Assembly (NCBI RefSeq): GCF_002237655.1
Contig: NZ_NOKT01000006.1
Location: forward strand, 124,001-188,000
Direction of reading: 5' to 3'
DNA: 64,000 bases
From: Streptomyces sp. XY006
Lineage (GTDB): Bacteria; Actinomycetota; Actinomycetes; Streptomycetales; Streptomycetaceae
A program made the position numbers and the translations under genes. Under the pieces are notes generated by a model that worked only from the letters and a program-made list of their open reading frames with translations, had not been told where the DNA came from and did no database searches. Of the stretch, positions 37,585 to 48,300 are shown one piece after another. How positions within the stretch are numbered: position 1 is the stretch's first letter; the number at the start of each line of letters is the position of its first letter.

Positions 37585-40500
37585 GTGGCCGATCGGTACG
37601 ATCCCAACTCCGTTGCGAACCTCGACAAGTTCGACAACGCCAGCGATCCGTCGTCCGACACCTGGGCCACCCTGGTCACCCACATCACCGGCTATCCGGT
37701 ACCCGACCGCGCCACGATCTTCGACACCCTGCGCTCGGACCACGGCGGCAAGCTGTTCCGGATGGACATCAAGGACCGCAGCCTCAGCCTGCTCGTCAAG
37801 GACTCCGGCTTCCTGGTGAACACCGGCGAGGACTACGACATCTGGTTCTTCGACCGGGGCAAGAAGACCCAGATCAAGCAGGCGCGGATCGTCTTCGAAG
37901 GCCGGGTGAAGGCCGGCGAGGAGATCATCTTCGCCAATCCCAACGCCGACAACGTGCACGACGCCCAGGTCCGTGAGGGCAACGAGTTCACGGACTACAA
38001 CAAGGACAAGATGAGCACGATCCCGCTCGCCCGGTACATGAACGGGCCGCGGGCGGCGCTCCTCGCCCTGCTCGGCGGCAGCACCCAGGACGCCCGCTTC
38101 AGCAACCTGGGCGTCGGCGGCGGCGACGTGGTGGACCTGAACTCCTTCGACACCGCCGGCGAGTCCTTCGACTACGCGGCCAAGTTCTTCAAGGACCACG
38201 CGGTGGTGCTGAAGGACTGGGAGGACCGCTTCGGGCGGGACGACGCCAGTTGGAAGGGCGAGGCGGCCGAGGTCTTCCGCAGCCTGCTGAAGAAGATCCG
38301 CGAGAACTACGACAACTACGTCGAGACGTTCAACTCCAGCCCGGGCTCCGGCAGCGAGACCGGCACGGGCAACACGGTCTACTCCCGCGCCCTGTCCCTG
38401 GGCCGCAAGTACCTGGAGGACGCCGCCGACACCCTGCTGAAGGCGTGGCTCGACTGGGCCAAGTCCCCCTACTACGACCCGCACCAGGTGCTGCGCTACG
38501 TGCTGGACGACCTCGCCCAGTGGGTGGACGCGAACAACGTCGCCAAGACCGACATCAAGGTGTCGTACTCGCGCTACAGCAGCTCCACCTACCACACGCC
38601 CCAGGCCGGCTTCCTCCAGGAGCATCCGGAGTACGGCGACCTCACCGACATCGCCAACTGGGCGAAGGTCGGTGACAAGGCGGTCAAGATCTGGACCCAG
38701 GGCGTCGACGAGTACCTGGGCAAGCCCGCCGCCCAGGTGCAGTCCTCCCTCAACAACCACTTCCTCGATCTGGGCAAGGACTTCTCGGAGAACCTGCCCG
38801 AGCCGAAGTCGACCACGACGGCCGCCGACGACTACGAGAGGAAGAAGCTGGAGGACGAGAAGCGGGAGATCAACCGGCAGAACGAGGAGAACCGCAAGTA
38901 CCAGGACGAGTTGCGCGCGGAGCAGGAGCGTCAGCGCGAGGAGGACCGCAAGTACCAGGAGGAGCTGCGCAACGAGCAGAACCGGCAGCGCGAGGAGGAC
39001 AAGAAGTACCAGGACGAACTGCGCGCGGAGCAGGAGCGCGAGCAGGAAGAGGCCAGGAAGTACCAGGAAGAGCTGCGCAACGAGCAGAACCAGCAGCGTG
39101 ACGAGGACAAGAAGTACGCCGACGAGCTGCGCGAGGAGCAGAAGCGCGAGCAGGAGGAGGCCAAGCGCGAGGCCGAGGAGCAGCGCAAGGCGATGGAGGA
39201 GAGCCTCGGCGGCCTGAACGACCCGAACGGGCCGCAGCAGCAGAGCCTCGGCAGCCTCGACGACCTGCTGAACCAGAACATCCCGGTCACCGGGAGCCTC
39301 GGCGACGTGAACGGCACGGGCGGCGACGGCCAGGGCACGCCGGGCGGCATCCCCCCGGTCACGAACCTGGGCAGCCTCGGCGGGCTGAACAACGGCCCCG
39401 GCGGTACGAACAACAACGCGGCCGACGACACGATCACCCAGAGCCTCGGCAACCTCGGCGGCCTGAACAACGGCCCCGGTTCCTCTCTGCGCACGCCGAC
39501 CGGAGGCAGCACCCAGCTCGACGGCGGCAAACTCACCACCGGTTTCCCGGACGGCAGCAGCACCTCCTTCGATCCGGACACCGGGGTGCTCACCACCACC
39601 CACCCGGACGGCTCCGTCACCACCACCGACCTCGGCAACGGCGCCACGGTGACCAACCCCGACGGCTCGACCACCACCCTCGGCGACGACGGCAAGCTCA
39701 CGACCACCTTCCCCGACGGCACCACCCACACCGTCGACCCCGACACCGGCCAGGCCACCACCACCCGCCCGGACGGCACGACCACGACGACCGACCTGGG
39801 CAGCCTCGAAGGCATCAACGGCGGCGACGGGGTGCTCGACACCCCGACGGGCGGCAACACGCAGCTCACCAGCGGCGGCGACCTCACCACCGAGTTCCCC
39901 GAAGGCGGACGCTCCTCCTTCGACCCGGACACCGGGGTGCTCACCACCACCCACCCGGACGGCTCCGTCACCACCACCGACCTCGGCAACGGCGCCACGG
40001 TGACCAACCCCGACGGCTCGACCACCACCCTCGGCGACGACGGCAAGCTCACGACCACCTTCCCCGACGGCACCACCCAGACCGTCGACCCCGACACCGG
40101 CCAGGCCACCACCACCCGCCCGGACGGCACGACCACCACCGAGAACCTCGGCAGCCTGGGGGACCTCAACGCCCAGAACCAGCTCGGTGACCTCGGGGAT
40201 CTCGGCGACCTCGGGAATCTCAACCCCGATGTGACGACCGAGTCGATCGGTGATCTCGGCGATCTGAACGGCTTCGACATCGACCGGTCCGGCCTGGAGA
40301 CGCCCACCGGGGGGCACACCTCGCTCGACACCGACGGCGACTTCACCACCACGTTCCGGGACGGCAGCGAGAGCGTCTTCGACCCGGACAACGGGATGCT
40401 CACCACCACGCACCCGGACGGCTCCACGACGACCACCGACCTCACCCACGGGGCGAAGGTCACGAACCCGGACGGCTCCACCACCCGCCTGGACAACGGC

Positions 40501-41229
40501 CTGCTCACCACGGACTTCCCCGACGGCAGCAGGCAGGTCATCGACCCGGACACCGGAGTGGCCACGGTCACCGATCCGCAGGGCCGCACCGAGACCGTGG
40601 ACCTGCGCGACCTCAACGCACGTGGTGACGGCGGCGGTTCGGACATACTCGACGGCCTGGGCGACCTGAACACGACCGGGGGCGGGAGCGACTTCACCAC
40701 CTCCCGGGACGTGCCGCTGTCCGACCTGGGCCTCGGCGGAGGCAGTGGCTTCTCCGCCGGCACCGCGGCTCCCGGCGGCCTCTCCGCGGGCGAGTCCTTC
40801 GCCGCGGACGGTTCCGGGGGTGCCGCCCCGCTCTCGGAGAGCCAGGCCACTCCGCTCAGTCCGGCTGCCCTGGCCGGTGCCCCCGGCAGCCCCGGCATGC
40901 CCGGCAGTCCCGGCATGCCCATGGGCGGCATGGGCGGCATGGGTGCGGGCGGTGAGCGGGGCAACGGCGAGCGGGTGCGCGCCGTCCTCGTCGACGCGGC
41001 CGAGGAGAGCGAGCGGCGCAACCGCCGTCGGCGCAGCCCGTGGAACCGCCAGGAGGACGACGCCACCTTCCTCGCGCCGGCCTCCCGGGTGTCGACCACC
41101 GGCGGCGAGTCCTCCGAGGAGGAGGCGGAACCGGGCCGCAGGGCCACCACGTCCGCCGACTACCTGGAGGAGGACGCGGACGTGTGGGGCACCGACGAAG
41201 GCGGCGCGCCGGCCGTCATCGGCCGGTGA
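37585..41229 (+). CDS. AAWKG-like large repeat protein of the T7SS locus
   Basis: The 1214-residue product has an N-terminal globular/helical part (about 1-410) with DDASWKGEAAEVFRSLLKKI, a W-x-G turn like Streptomyces 'AAWKG family' proteins (name from memory). Residues 437-526 are five 18-residue coiled-coil repeats such as RKYQDELRAEQERQREED. Next come Gly/Asn/Leu runs (NLGSLGGLNN) and three repeats of about 116-150 residues full of PDGTTTTLGDDGKLTTTFPDG. A Gly/Ala/Pro tail with charged end closes it. No signal peptide is seen, so export by the T7SS is plausible. GTG 37585 (MADRYDPNS) is favoured by its AAAGGG site; ATG 37555 is an alternative. Confidence 0.8.
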   Translation: MADRYDPNSVANLDKFDNASDPSSDTWATLVTHITGYPVPDRATIFDTLRSDHGGKLFRMDIKDRSLSLLVKDSGFLVNTGEDYDIWFFDRGKKTQIKQARIVFEGRVKAGEEIIFANPNADNVHDAQVREGNEFTDYNKDKMSTIPLARYMNGPRAALLALLGGSTQDARFSNLGVGGGDVVDLNSFDTAGESFDYAAKFFKDHAVVLKDWEDRFGRDDASWKGEAAEVFRSLLKKIRENYDNYVETFNSSPGSGSETGTGNTVYSRALSLGRKYLEDAADTLLKAWLDWAKSPYYDPHQVLRYVLDDLAQWVDANNVAKTDIKVSYSRYSSSTYHTPQAGFLQEHPEYGDLTDIANWAKVGDKAVKIWTQGVDEYLGKPAAQVQSSLNNHFLDLGKDFSENLPEPKSTTTAADDYERKKLEDEKREINRQNEENRKYQDELRAEQERQREEDRKYQEELRNEQNRQREEDKKYQDELRAEQEREQEEARKYQEELRNEQNQQRDEDKKYADELREEQKREQEEAKREAEEQRKAMEESLGGLNDPNGPQQQSLGSLDDLLNQNIPVTGSLGDVNGTGGDGQGTPGGIPPVTNLGSLGGLNNGPGGTNNNAADDTITQSLGNLGGLNNGPGSSLRTPTGGSTQLDGGKLTTGFPDGSSTSFDPDTGVLTTTHPDGSVTTTDLGNGATVTNPDGSTTTLGDDGKLTTTFPDGTTHTVDPDTGQATTTRPDGTTTTTDLGSLEGINGGDGVLDTPTGGNTQLTSGGDLTTEFPEGGRSSFDPDTGVLTTTHPDGSVTTTDLGNGATVTNPDGSTTTLGDDGKLTTTFPDGTTQTVDPDTGQATTTRPDGTTTTENLGSLGDLNAQNQLGDLGDLGDLGNLNPDVTTESIGDLGDLNGFDIDRSGLETPTGGHTSLDTDGDFTTTFRDGSESVFDPDNGMLTTTHPDGSTTTTDLTHGAKVTNPDGSTTRLDNGLLTTDFPDGSRQVIDPDTGVATVTDPQGRTETVDLRDLNARGDGGGSDILDGLGDLNTTGGGSDFTTSRDVPLSDLGLGGGSGFSAGTAAPGGLSAGESFAADGSGGAAPLSESQATPLSPAALAGAPGSPGMPGSPGMPMGGMGGMGAGGERGNGERVRAVLVDAAEESERRNRRRRSPWNRQEDDATFLAPASRVSTTGGESSEEEAEPGRRATTSADYLEEDADVWGTDEGGAPAVIGR
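38893..39162 (+). repeat. Five tandem 54-bp repeats encoding an 18-residue coiled-coil unit
   Basis: Each unit starts R/K-K-Y and ends E-E-D/A or D-E-D, for example RKYQDELRAEQERQREED. The 18-residue period equals one heptad plus one hendecad, typical of gently unwound coiled coils. Confidence 0.85.
39493..40611 (+). repeat. Three tandem beta-rich repeats (348-460 bp each)
   Basis: Units start at 39493 (TPTGGSTQL), 39841 (TPTGGNTQL) and 40300 (TPTGGHTSL). The first two share about 210 bp that is nearly identical at DNA level (39577-39785 against 39928-40136, spacing 351 bp), pointing to recent duplication or gene conversion. The third is diverged. Confidence 0.85.
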
Positions 41230-41389
41230 CCGGCGCGGTCGGCGCACCACCGAGCGGCCCCGGGTTTCCCGTCGGGAGCGCAACGAGGCAAGATCAGCAG
41301 GACAGTTGACGGTCCGGGCGGCCGGACCGAGTGACGGGGACGGACGTCCGCCCGCACGCACGGATGGACGCAGAAGGGAGGGGGCGAGC

Positions 41390-41845
41390 GTGACGGAACC
41401 GCTGGAGAAGCGCCTGGAGAAGGCGATGGCCGAGCTCCAGGCAGCCCAGGAGGCGGTGGCACGCACCGAACGCGAGCTGCGGCAGGCGTCGTTCGCGGTG
41501 CTCTCCTCCGACCGCGCGGTCAGGGCGACCGTGGGCCCGCAGGGCGAACTGACCGGGATCGAGTTCCTGGAGCACAAGTACCGCGACATGTCTCCGCAGG
41601 AGCTGGCCGCCAGCGTCCTGGAGGCGGCCGGTGCGGCGCGACTGAAGATGAACCGGCACGTGATGAAGGCGATGGCTCCCTTCACCGAGCCCAGCAGCAA
41701 CGTGCCCGAGCTGAAGGGCTTCGAGGTCGACTGGGAGCGGATCTTCGGCCCCGAGGTGCTGCGCGACGACGACGAGGACACGGCACGCGGCGCCGAGCAG
41801 GGCCCCGCCTGGCGGGACGCGCTCGACGAGGACGGGGAGGACTGA
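41390..41845 (+). CDS. YbaB/EbfC-like protein (EspL-like) in the T7SS locus
   Basis: The 151-residue protein has a long N-terminal helix (EKRLEKAMAELQAAQEAVARTERELRQ), a short beta sheet (VRATVGPQGELTGIEFLEHKYRDMSPQELAASVLEAA) and a second helix, the YbaB/EbfC fold. An acidic tail follows. EspL of mycobacterial ESX-1 belongs to this same fold group, so a chaperone or stabilising role for neighbouring secreted proteins is the best guess. GTG 41390 is preceded by AAGGGAGGGGG. It ends 3 bp before the next gene and is co-translated with it. Confidence 0.78.
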   Translation: MTEPLEKRLEKAMAELQAAQEAVARTERELRQASFAVLSSDRAVRATVGPQGELTGIEFLEHKYRDMSPQELAASVLEAAGAARLKMNRHVMKAMAPFTEPSSNVPELKGFEVDWERIFGPEVLRDDDEDTARGAEQGPAWRDALDEDGED

Positions 41846-41848
41846 GCG

Positions 41849-42226
41849 GTGGGACAGCGGTACTACGTCGACCCGCACCGTATCGAGGCGCTGGCCGGAC
41901 AGCTGGAGGAGATCGGCTCCCTCGCCCGGAGCATGACCGAGGAGTTCCTCGACGAGCTGGCGCCCACGGTCCGCTGGCCCGGCACCGAAGGGGAGTTCGC
42001 CGAGAAGGCCAAGCCGCAGGAGCAGAAGGAGCGGCAGACCACCAAGGACACGATGATGTCCATCCGCGACGCCCTGGTGGGCATCACCGACGCCACCCTC
42101 GCCCAGGTGCGGATGATGAAGGACACCCGCGACCGCAACATCGAGGGCATCGAGCAGCGCAACAGCCGGATCGAGACCGACGGGCTGAACGGCGACGGGG
42201 GCCCGACCGGGCATGGCCGCCGCTGA
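41849..42226 (+). CDS. WXG-like helical protein preceding the giant gene
   Basis: The 125-residue product has a WXG100-like hairpin: IEALAGQLEEIGSLARSMTEEFLDELAP, turn VRWPGTEGEF with W-P-G, and a second helix EKAKPQEQKERQTTKDTMMSIRDALVGITDATLAQV, with a charged C-terminal tail. Its GTG start lies 3 bp after the YbaB-like gene. It ends 81 bp before the 5342-residue protein, so it may be that protein's export partner, as small WXG or Lap-type partners are for LXG toxins. Confidence 0.75.
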   Translation: MGQRYYVDPHRIEALAGQLEEIGSLARSMTEEFLDELAPTVRWPGTEGEFAEKAKPQEQKERQTTKDTMMSIRDALVGITDATLAQVRMMKDTRDRNIEGIEQRNSRIETDGLNGDGGPTGHGRR

Positions 42227-42307
42227 CCCGAGCCGTACCGGCCGCTCCCGCACCGCGCCGGGAGCGGCCGCCCCGCGCTGCCCGCACACCGCTCAGGGCG
42301 GCCCCCG

Positions 42308-45300
42308 ATGAGTCTGCAGGCATCGCCCGAGGTCAACGCGATGATCTTCATCCTCACCGGGGAGAAGCTCATCGACGCCGACGAGGACCTGGCCTACGAC
42401 AGCCGCACGCCCTACTCCGGGCTGGGCCGCAAACTCGACCGGCTGTCCTCGCTGATCGAGAAGTCGATCCACGACATCGCCGAGTCCATGCCGGACGACC
42501 TGGCCAAGTCGTACGCCAAGGCGATGGGCATGCTCATCGACGACGGCGGCAAGAACTACCTGCGCGAGTTCGCCGAGCAGCTCGACAAGATCGCCGAAGG
42601 CCGGCGCAAGACCTCCATGGACATCATGGAGTCCAAGTGGCAGGTCATCGCCGAGGTCATCCGGCTGCTCATCGAGATCGCCATCTACCTGGCGATGTCC
42701 TTCTTCACCGGCGGCGCCTCGGCCAGCCAGATCATGATGGCCAAGCTGCGCAGCCGCTTCATGATCCTCACCACGCTCAGCCATCTGCTGCAGCGGCTGC
42801 ACCTGGCGCCGTCCCTGACGGAGGCCTTCGCCGAGGCGTTCACCACCTTCGCGGTGCGGCTGGCGATGATGAACTTCGCCCCCAACGGCCGCCGCCCCGA
42901 CGGCTTCGACTGGAACGACATCCTCAAGTCCGCCGCGTTCGGCGCCGCCGCGGGCCTGTTCACCAGCATCTTCGACGACTTCGCCAAGAGCATCGTCAAG
43001 AGCTACGACCACAACTTCCTCAAGAACGGCCCCGACGGCAGCTTCAAGAACCCCCCGAACCTCGACCTGAAGACCGGTCCCGGCCCCCATCTCGACCACA
43101 CACCGAAGGACCGTCCCGGCCCGGATCCGTCGCCGAACGGCCCCTCCCCGAACGGCCCGACCCCGCACCGCGACACCCCGACCACCTTCCGGGACGGCCC
43201 CCTCTCCTTCCGGAACAACCCCACCCTGTGGCGCAACAACCAGCTTCTGCGCCACAACGCCGACCGGCCGGGCGCGCTGGCCGGCCACTACGGGCTGAAG
43301 GGCACCGCCGACTTCCTCGCCGCCGGCTCCGGCGAAGCCCTCGCGGAGATCCTGATCAAGGGCGCCTTCGACGGCGACTGGTCCACGAGCTGGTCGACCT
43401 TCGTCGGCGCGGGCATCAGCAGCCAGGTCGAGGCGACCCTCACGGACATCGCCATCAACAGCGGCGCGGAACTGCGCCACGCCATCGACAAGTTGCGCGT
43501 CCAGCCGCCCACGGTTCCGGGCGGCGGCCACGACACCACCGATGCCACACGCTCCCGCGACGGCAAGGGCGAGGGCGACCGCACCGGCGGCTCCTCCCAG
43601 GACGCCCCCGGCGGCGGCACCTCCACGCCCGCTCCCACGCCAACCACCGGCTCGGACACCCTGGACGGCAGTCTCTCGCCGTCCGCCGATTTCACCGCGG
43701 GCTCGCCCCCGCCGCCGTACACGAGCGTCGACCCACCGGCGTACTCCCCCGGCCCGCTGCCGGTGACCGCGGCCGAGAACGCGCTGTGGCAGCAGGTCCA
43801 CCACGGCACACCCGAGATACGCGAACAGGCGCTGCGCGACATCGCCGCGCTTCGCGGCACCCAGTCCCCCGGCAGCACCGAGATCGGCGTGCGCGACGCC
43901 CTGCACGACAGCTTGGCGCAGCGGCCTGAGGTGCGGGTGGTGCCGACGGGGAACAGCCCGACCGCTCAGATCGACACCGATGACGTCCGCCGTGCCCTCG
44001 ACTCGCTCGGAGTGCCGGTCACCGTCGACGCGCCGCTGTCCGGCGACATCACGCTCGCCGCGGACACCCCGGCCAGCCAGGATCAGGTGAGCCGAGACAG
44101 CCAGGACAGCCGGACCAGCGGGGTCAGCCAGGATCAGGCGCAGACGCCTCCGCCCCAGACGGCGACCGGTCCCGCCGCCACCAGCTCGCCCACCTCCGGC
44201 GCACAGACCGCTGCTGCCACGCAGAACGCCACCGGCACCGGCACCGCCACCGGCACCAGCACCAGCACCAGCACCAGCACCGGAGCCGGAGCCGGAGCCA
44301 AGCCGGGCGGCGTCACCACCGGAGGCACATCGGCACCCGCCTCCTCGTCGTCCCAGGACGCCCGTACACCGGACGGCCTCGCGTCCGCAGCGCCAAAGGT
44401 GACGACGACCAGCTCCTCCGACACCGCCCCCTCCCCCGGCGACGTACTCACCACGCCGGAGAACCACGCCACGGCAGCCGACTCCGCCGACAAGGAGCTC
44501 GGGGGGCCCGTCCTCACCGAACCCACCCCGTCACCGCTCACCGTCGTCGTCTCCGAGCAGCCGCCGCCGGTGCAGGGATCGCCCGAAGCCGCAGTCCTGC
44601 TGGACGACGCCGGCACCGACCGGGCCGTCGTGCTCGGACCGCCGAGCTCGACGGACGCAGCGGGGCGTCCGGTACGCGCGGCCGTCGAGCTCACTCGCGA
44701 AGGACCGGGCCAGCCCGTCCAGGTACGCAAGCTCGCGAGCCCGCCGCCCACCGCCGCAGCGGACACGCACCTGGACGCGGACACCAACGCCGCCTTCCCC
44801 GGCTCCGACGTGCTGCTGCCGCTCGCCGACGCCCTCGGGGCACCCGCACCAACCGGCCCCACGCCCCGGCCCGCCACCGAGAGCGGACCGAAACTCCCCA
44901 CCACCACCTCGGACAGCGCCGACAGCACACCCCCGCCGAGCGAGAAGCCTCTCCGCACCGAGTCGACGTCCCCGGCCACGGACCCCGTGGCGGCCAAGGT
45001 GCTGTCCGAGGCCAAGTCCCCGGCACCTGGCACCCGGACGACGGTGGACACCGCCCTCGACCTCCCCGCCGCGGCCAAGCTCGCCACCCTCTCGCGCCCG
45101 TGGGCGGAACCCGCCACCGGCCTCCACCTGGAATCCGGCGACGGCACCGCCCCACCCCCGCCAACGACAACACCCACGACACCGACGACACCGACGACAC
45201 CGACGACACCGACGACACCGGACAACGAGCCCTCCCAAGCCCCCGCTCCCGCCACCCCGGCGCCCGCGCGGGTCATCGTGCGGCCTGCGGAGGGCACAGG

Positions 45301-48300
45301 CGGCGCAGCCGACAGCACGACGACGCGGCCCCAGGGACAGCAGGTCGTCACCACCCTCACCGGCCACACCGTGCCCGTCACGCAGCTCCGCCGCTGGGTG
45401 TCCGACACCACCACACAGCCACAACCCGGCCGCGCCGTACGGACGTTGACCATTTCGCAGAGCCCGACCGAGGACGGGACGGCGCACAGCGAAGGGCGCC
45501 GCGCGCTCCTCGGGCAGGACACCTTCCGTGGCGTGCGCACCATCTCCACTCCCGTCTCCACTCCCCCTCCCCCGGCCCCGGATCCCGAGGCCACACCCGA
45601 CGTGCCCCGGACCGTCTTCACGGGCCCGCCCACCCCGCTGCCCGGCTCCGGCACCGAGGGCGGCGCCGACTACTTCGCCGGGCACGGCACTTCCCGTACC
45701 GTCACGCTCGGCACCGAGCTTGCCGCGCACCCCACCGTGAAGGTGAGCGGCGTCCAGCTCGGCGAGGTCCTCAAGTCCTGGTCGCGGGACGGCGATACGA
45801 ACCGGCCCATCGTCCTGTTCTCCTGTGAGACGGGACGGCAGCCGCAGATCGCCGGCCTGCCCGTCGCCCAGCACGTCGCCAACCGCACCGGGCGGCCGGT
45901 GTACGCCCCGACCACCGAGGTCGGCACCGCCCGCGACCGCGACGGCAACGTCCGCGCCGTTCTGACCGAGGGTCCCGAAGGGCCGGGCCGCTGGCGGCTG
46001 TTCACTCCCGAACCCACCGGCGCCCGCCTCGACCAGCTGGCCCGCGACGCCGGACTGCACACCGGCCCCGAACCGGCCGACGCCTTCACGCTCGCCCGCA
46101 CTCTCCAGCAGATCCGCACGCTGCGGGACGCACTGGGCCCGGGCGCCGAGCAGCGCCCGGAGAATCGCGAGTTGCTCGCGGGTCTCGCCCTGGTGGACAG
46201 CCTGCGCTGGCGCAGCCCCGACACCGCGCCCCGCTACGGCGACGGCCGCATGACTCCTGACCTGCTCCGCCGGATGGTCACCGACTGGAGCGGTACCACC
46301 GAGAACCCCGGCACCGGCCCCGCGAACGGGCCCACCCGCGAGCAGTACACCCGGTTCCTGCGCGCCGCGGCCGGCCTGCGCTCCGCCTCGGGCCCCGATG
46401 CCACACTCGACACCCTGCTGCCTCCGCCGCCGCCCGCGCTCCCGCCCACCACCCTCGTCTCGCCGCAGGACGTGCACGGACTGGCCTACGCGCCGTCCGC
46501 GCAGATCACCTGGTCGCTGTCCGACACTCCGCTGCCGCTCTCCGAGCTGGCCCTCAGCCCGGAGGACACGGCCGAACTCGCCCGTCGCAGACCCGACCTG
46601 GCCCCCACCCCCGGCCGGGCGGAAAGCCTCGCCGAGGACCTGACCCTCAGCAAGGCGGGTACCGGGCCCGCCCTCACGGTGCACGCCGACGGTCACGCCT
46701 TCACGCGACTGGACACGCCCGGCGGCGGCAACTGCCTCTTCAGGGCACTGCTCGACAGCGCCCGCAGCCGGCCGGTTCCGCCCGCGTGGGCGGCGCGGAA
46801 CATCGCAGGCCTGCGCCGGCTGCTGCGCGACCGGATCGCGAACACCGAGCTGGGCCATGCCGCCGCCCTGGCGTTCCCGGACCCGGTGTACTCCGTCGTG
46901 GACGATCTGCGGATGCGGGCCCTGGCGGGGGTGGACGACGCCGACGAGCGCGCGCGCATCACCGCCGAGTGGAACGACATCGCCCGAGCCGTCGTCACCC
47001 GGGGCGACCCCGAGAGGTGGCGGCAGCTGCTGCGCGCCGGCGACTACCCCCAGCTCGCCGACATCGCCCCCACGCCGGCCGAGGCCCGCCGCCTCGGCCC
47101 GGGCGCCCTGGTCGCCGCGGCCGCCGAACACCCCGGCCTGTGGGCCTCGCCCTTCGCCGACCTGCTCCCGGAAGCCCTGGCCCACACCCTGGACCTGGAT
47201 CTGCGGCTGGTGCAGCCCGACCCGCGCACGGGCGGCTCGACCGTCACGTCGCTGCACCCCGGCGGCAGCGGCGGCACCCTGCACCTGGCGTACAACGGCA
47301 CCGACCACTTCGACGCCCTGCTCCCGACCCCGACCACGACACCGCCTCCACCCGTGGCGGACCCGGCCGCGTCCGAGGCCCCGGCCACCGCGTCCCCGCT
47401 CCCGTCCCCGCTCCCGCAGGATCCGTCGCAGGAGGTCCCCCAGGTCTCCGTCGGGGCGGACCTCACCGGGCAGGACTCCGGCGGCACCAAGCCGGTCGAG
47501 CAGACGACGGACGACAGCCCCGAGGAGACCGAGACGCCCGACCGTGGCGATCCGGTCCCGTTGGAGACCCAGCTCGAACGACACCGCCCCGCCCGCCTGA
47601 TGACCGGCCCGGACGCCCCGCCGCCGGGCCCGGCGCCGCGCACCGTCACCTTCGCCGACGGCAGTCGGCTGCCCGCCGTCCTGCTCCACCCCGACGGCGA
47701 CCCCGGCGACGGCACCCCGGCCGACGGACCGGCACGGACCGGCCCCACCGGACTCTTCAACGGCCCCGGCGTCACCACACTCCGCTCGCCCGAGCTGGTG
47801 GCCCGGCAGATCATCGGGGCCCTGCCCAAGAACCTGCGCGCCCGCTTCGACGAGGCGGAACTGCTGCGCCTGCTGACCGACCAGCCCAGCGTCTTCACCG
47901 CCCCGCGCGGTGCCCGGCTCGTCGGGCGCGAGAAGTCCGGCGTCGGCCTGGAGATGACCGTCGAAGCCGTCCCCTACCACCGCTGGGAACGCTTCTCCGA
48001 CGTCAACGGCGGCACGACACGCCTGGACACCATGCGGCGCGGCCAGGCGGGCACCGGCGGAGGACGCAGCGTCGGCTTCGGCCGCCGCATCGCCGGCGCG
48101 CTCAGCATGGGCCCCCCGCTCAACTGGCTGCTGAAGATCGGCGTCTCCCTGGGCTGGACCCGCAGAACCGACTACGCCCAGGGCACCCAGGCGTACAACC
48201 AGACCGAGTGGCGCGCCCACGAGGGCTCCCACCTGCACCTAGACGACGTGTACTACCGCGTACGCGTGGACCGCGTCACCGAGGCCCCGAAGACCGCCGC

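Noticed and set aside
41311..41328. A 7-bp GGTCCGG/CCGGACC hairpin after the AAWKG-like gene as a terminator
   Set aside because: It is short, has no U-tract, and lies in what appears to be a continuous operon leading to the YbaB-like gene. The evidence is too weak to call.
37459..41781. A 1440-codon open frame on the minus strand opposite the AAWKG-like gene
   Set aside because: Its translation is repetitive Val/Ala/Gly/Glu sequence mirroring the PDG repeats; the plus-strand frame has the W-x-G head, coiled coil and ribosome-binding site. It is a high-GC antisense shadow.
36122..42226. Y-x-x-x-D/E type T7SS export signals at the ends of the small proteins
   Set aside because: None of the small proteins' C-terminal tails shows a convincing copy, so secretion is argued from family and context only.
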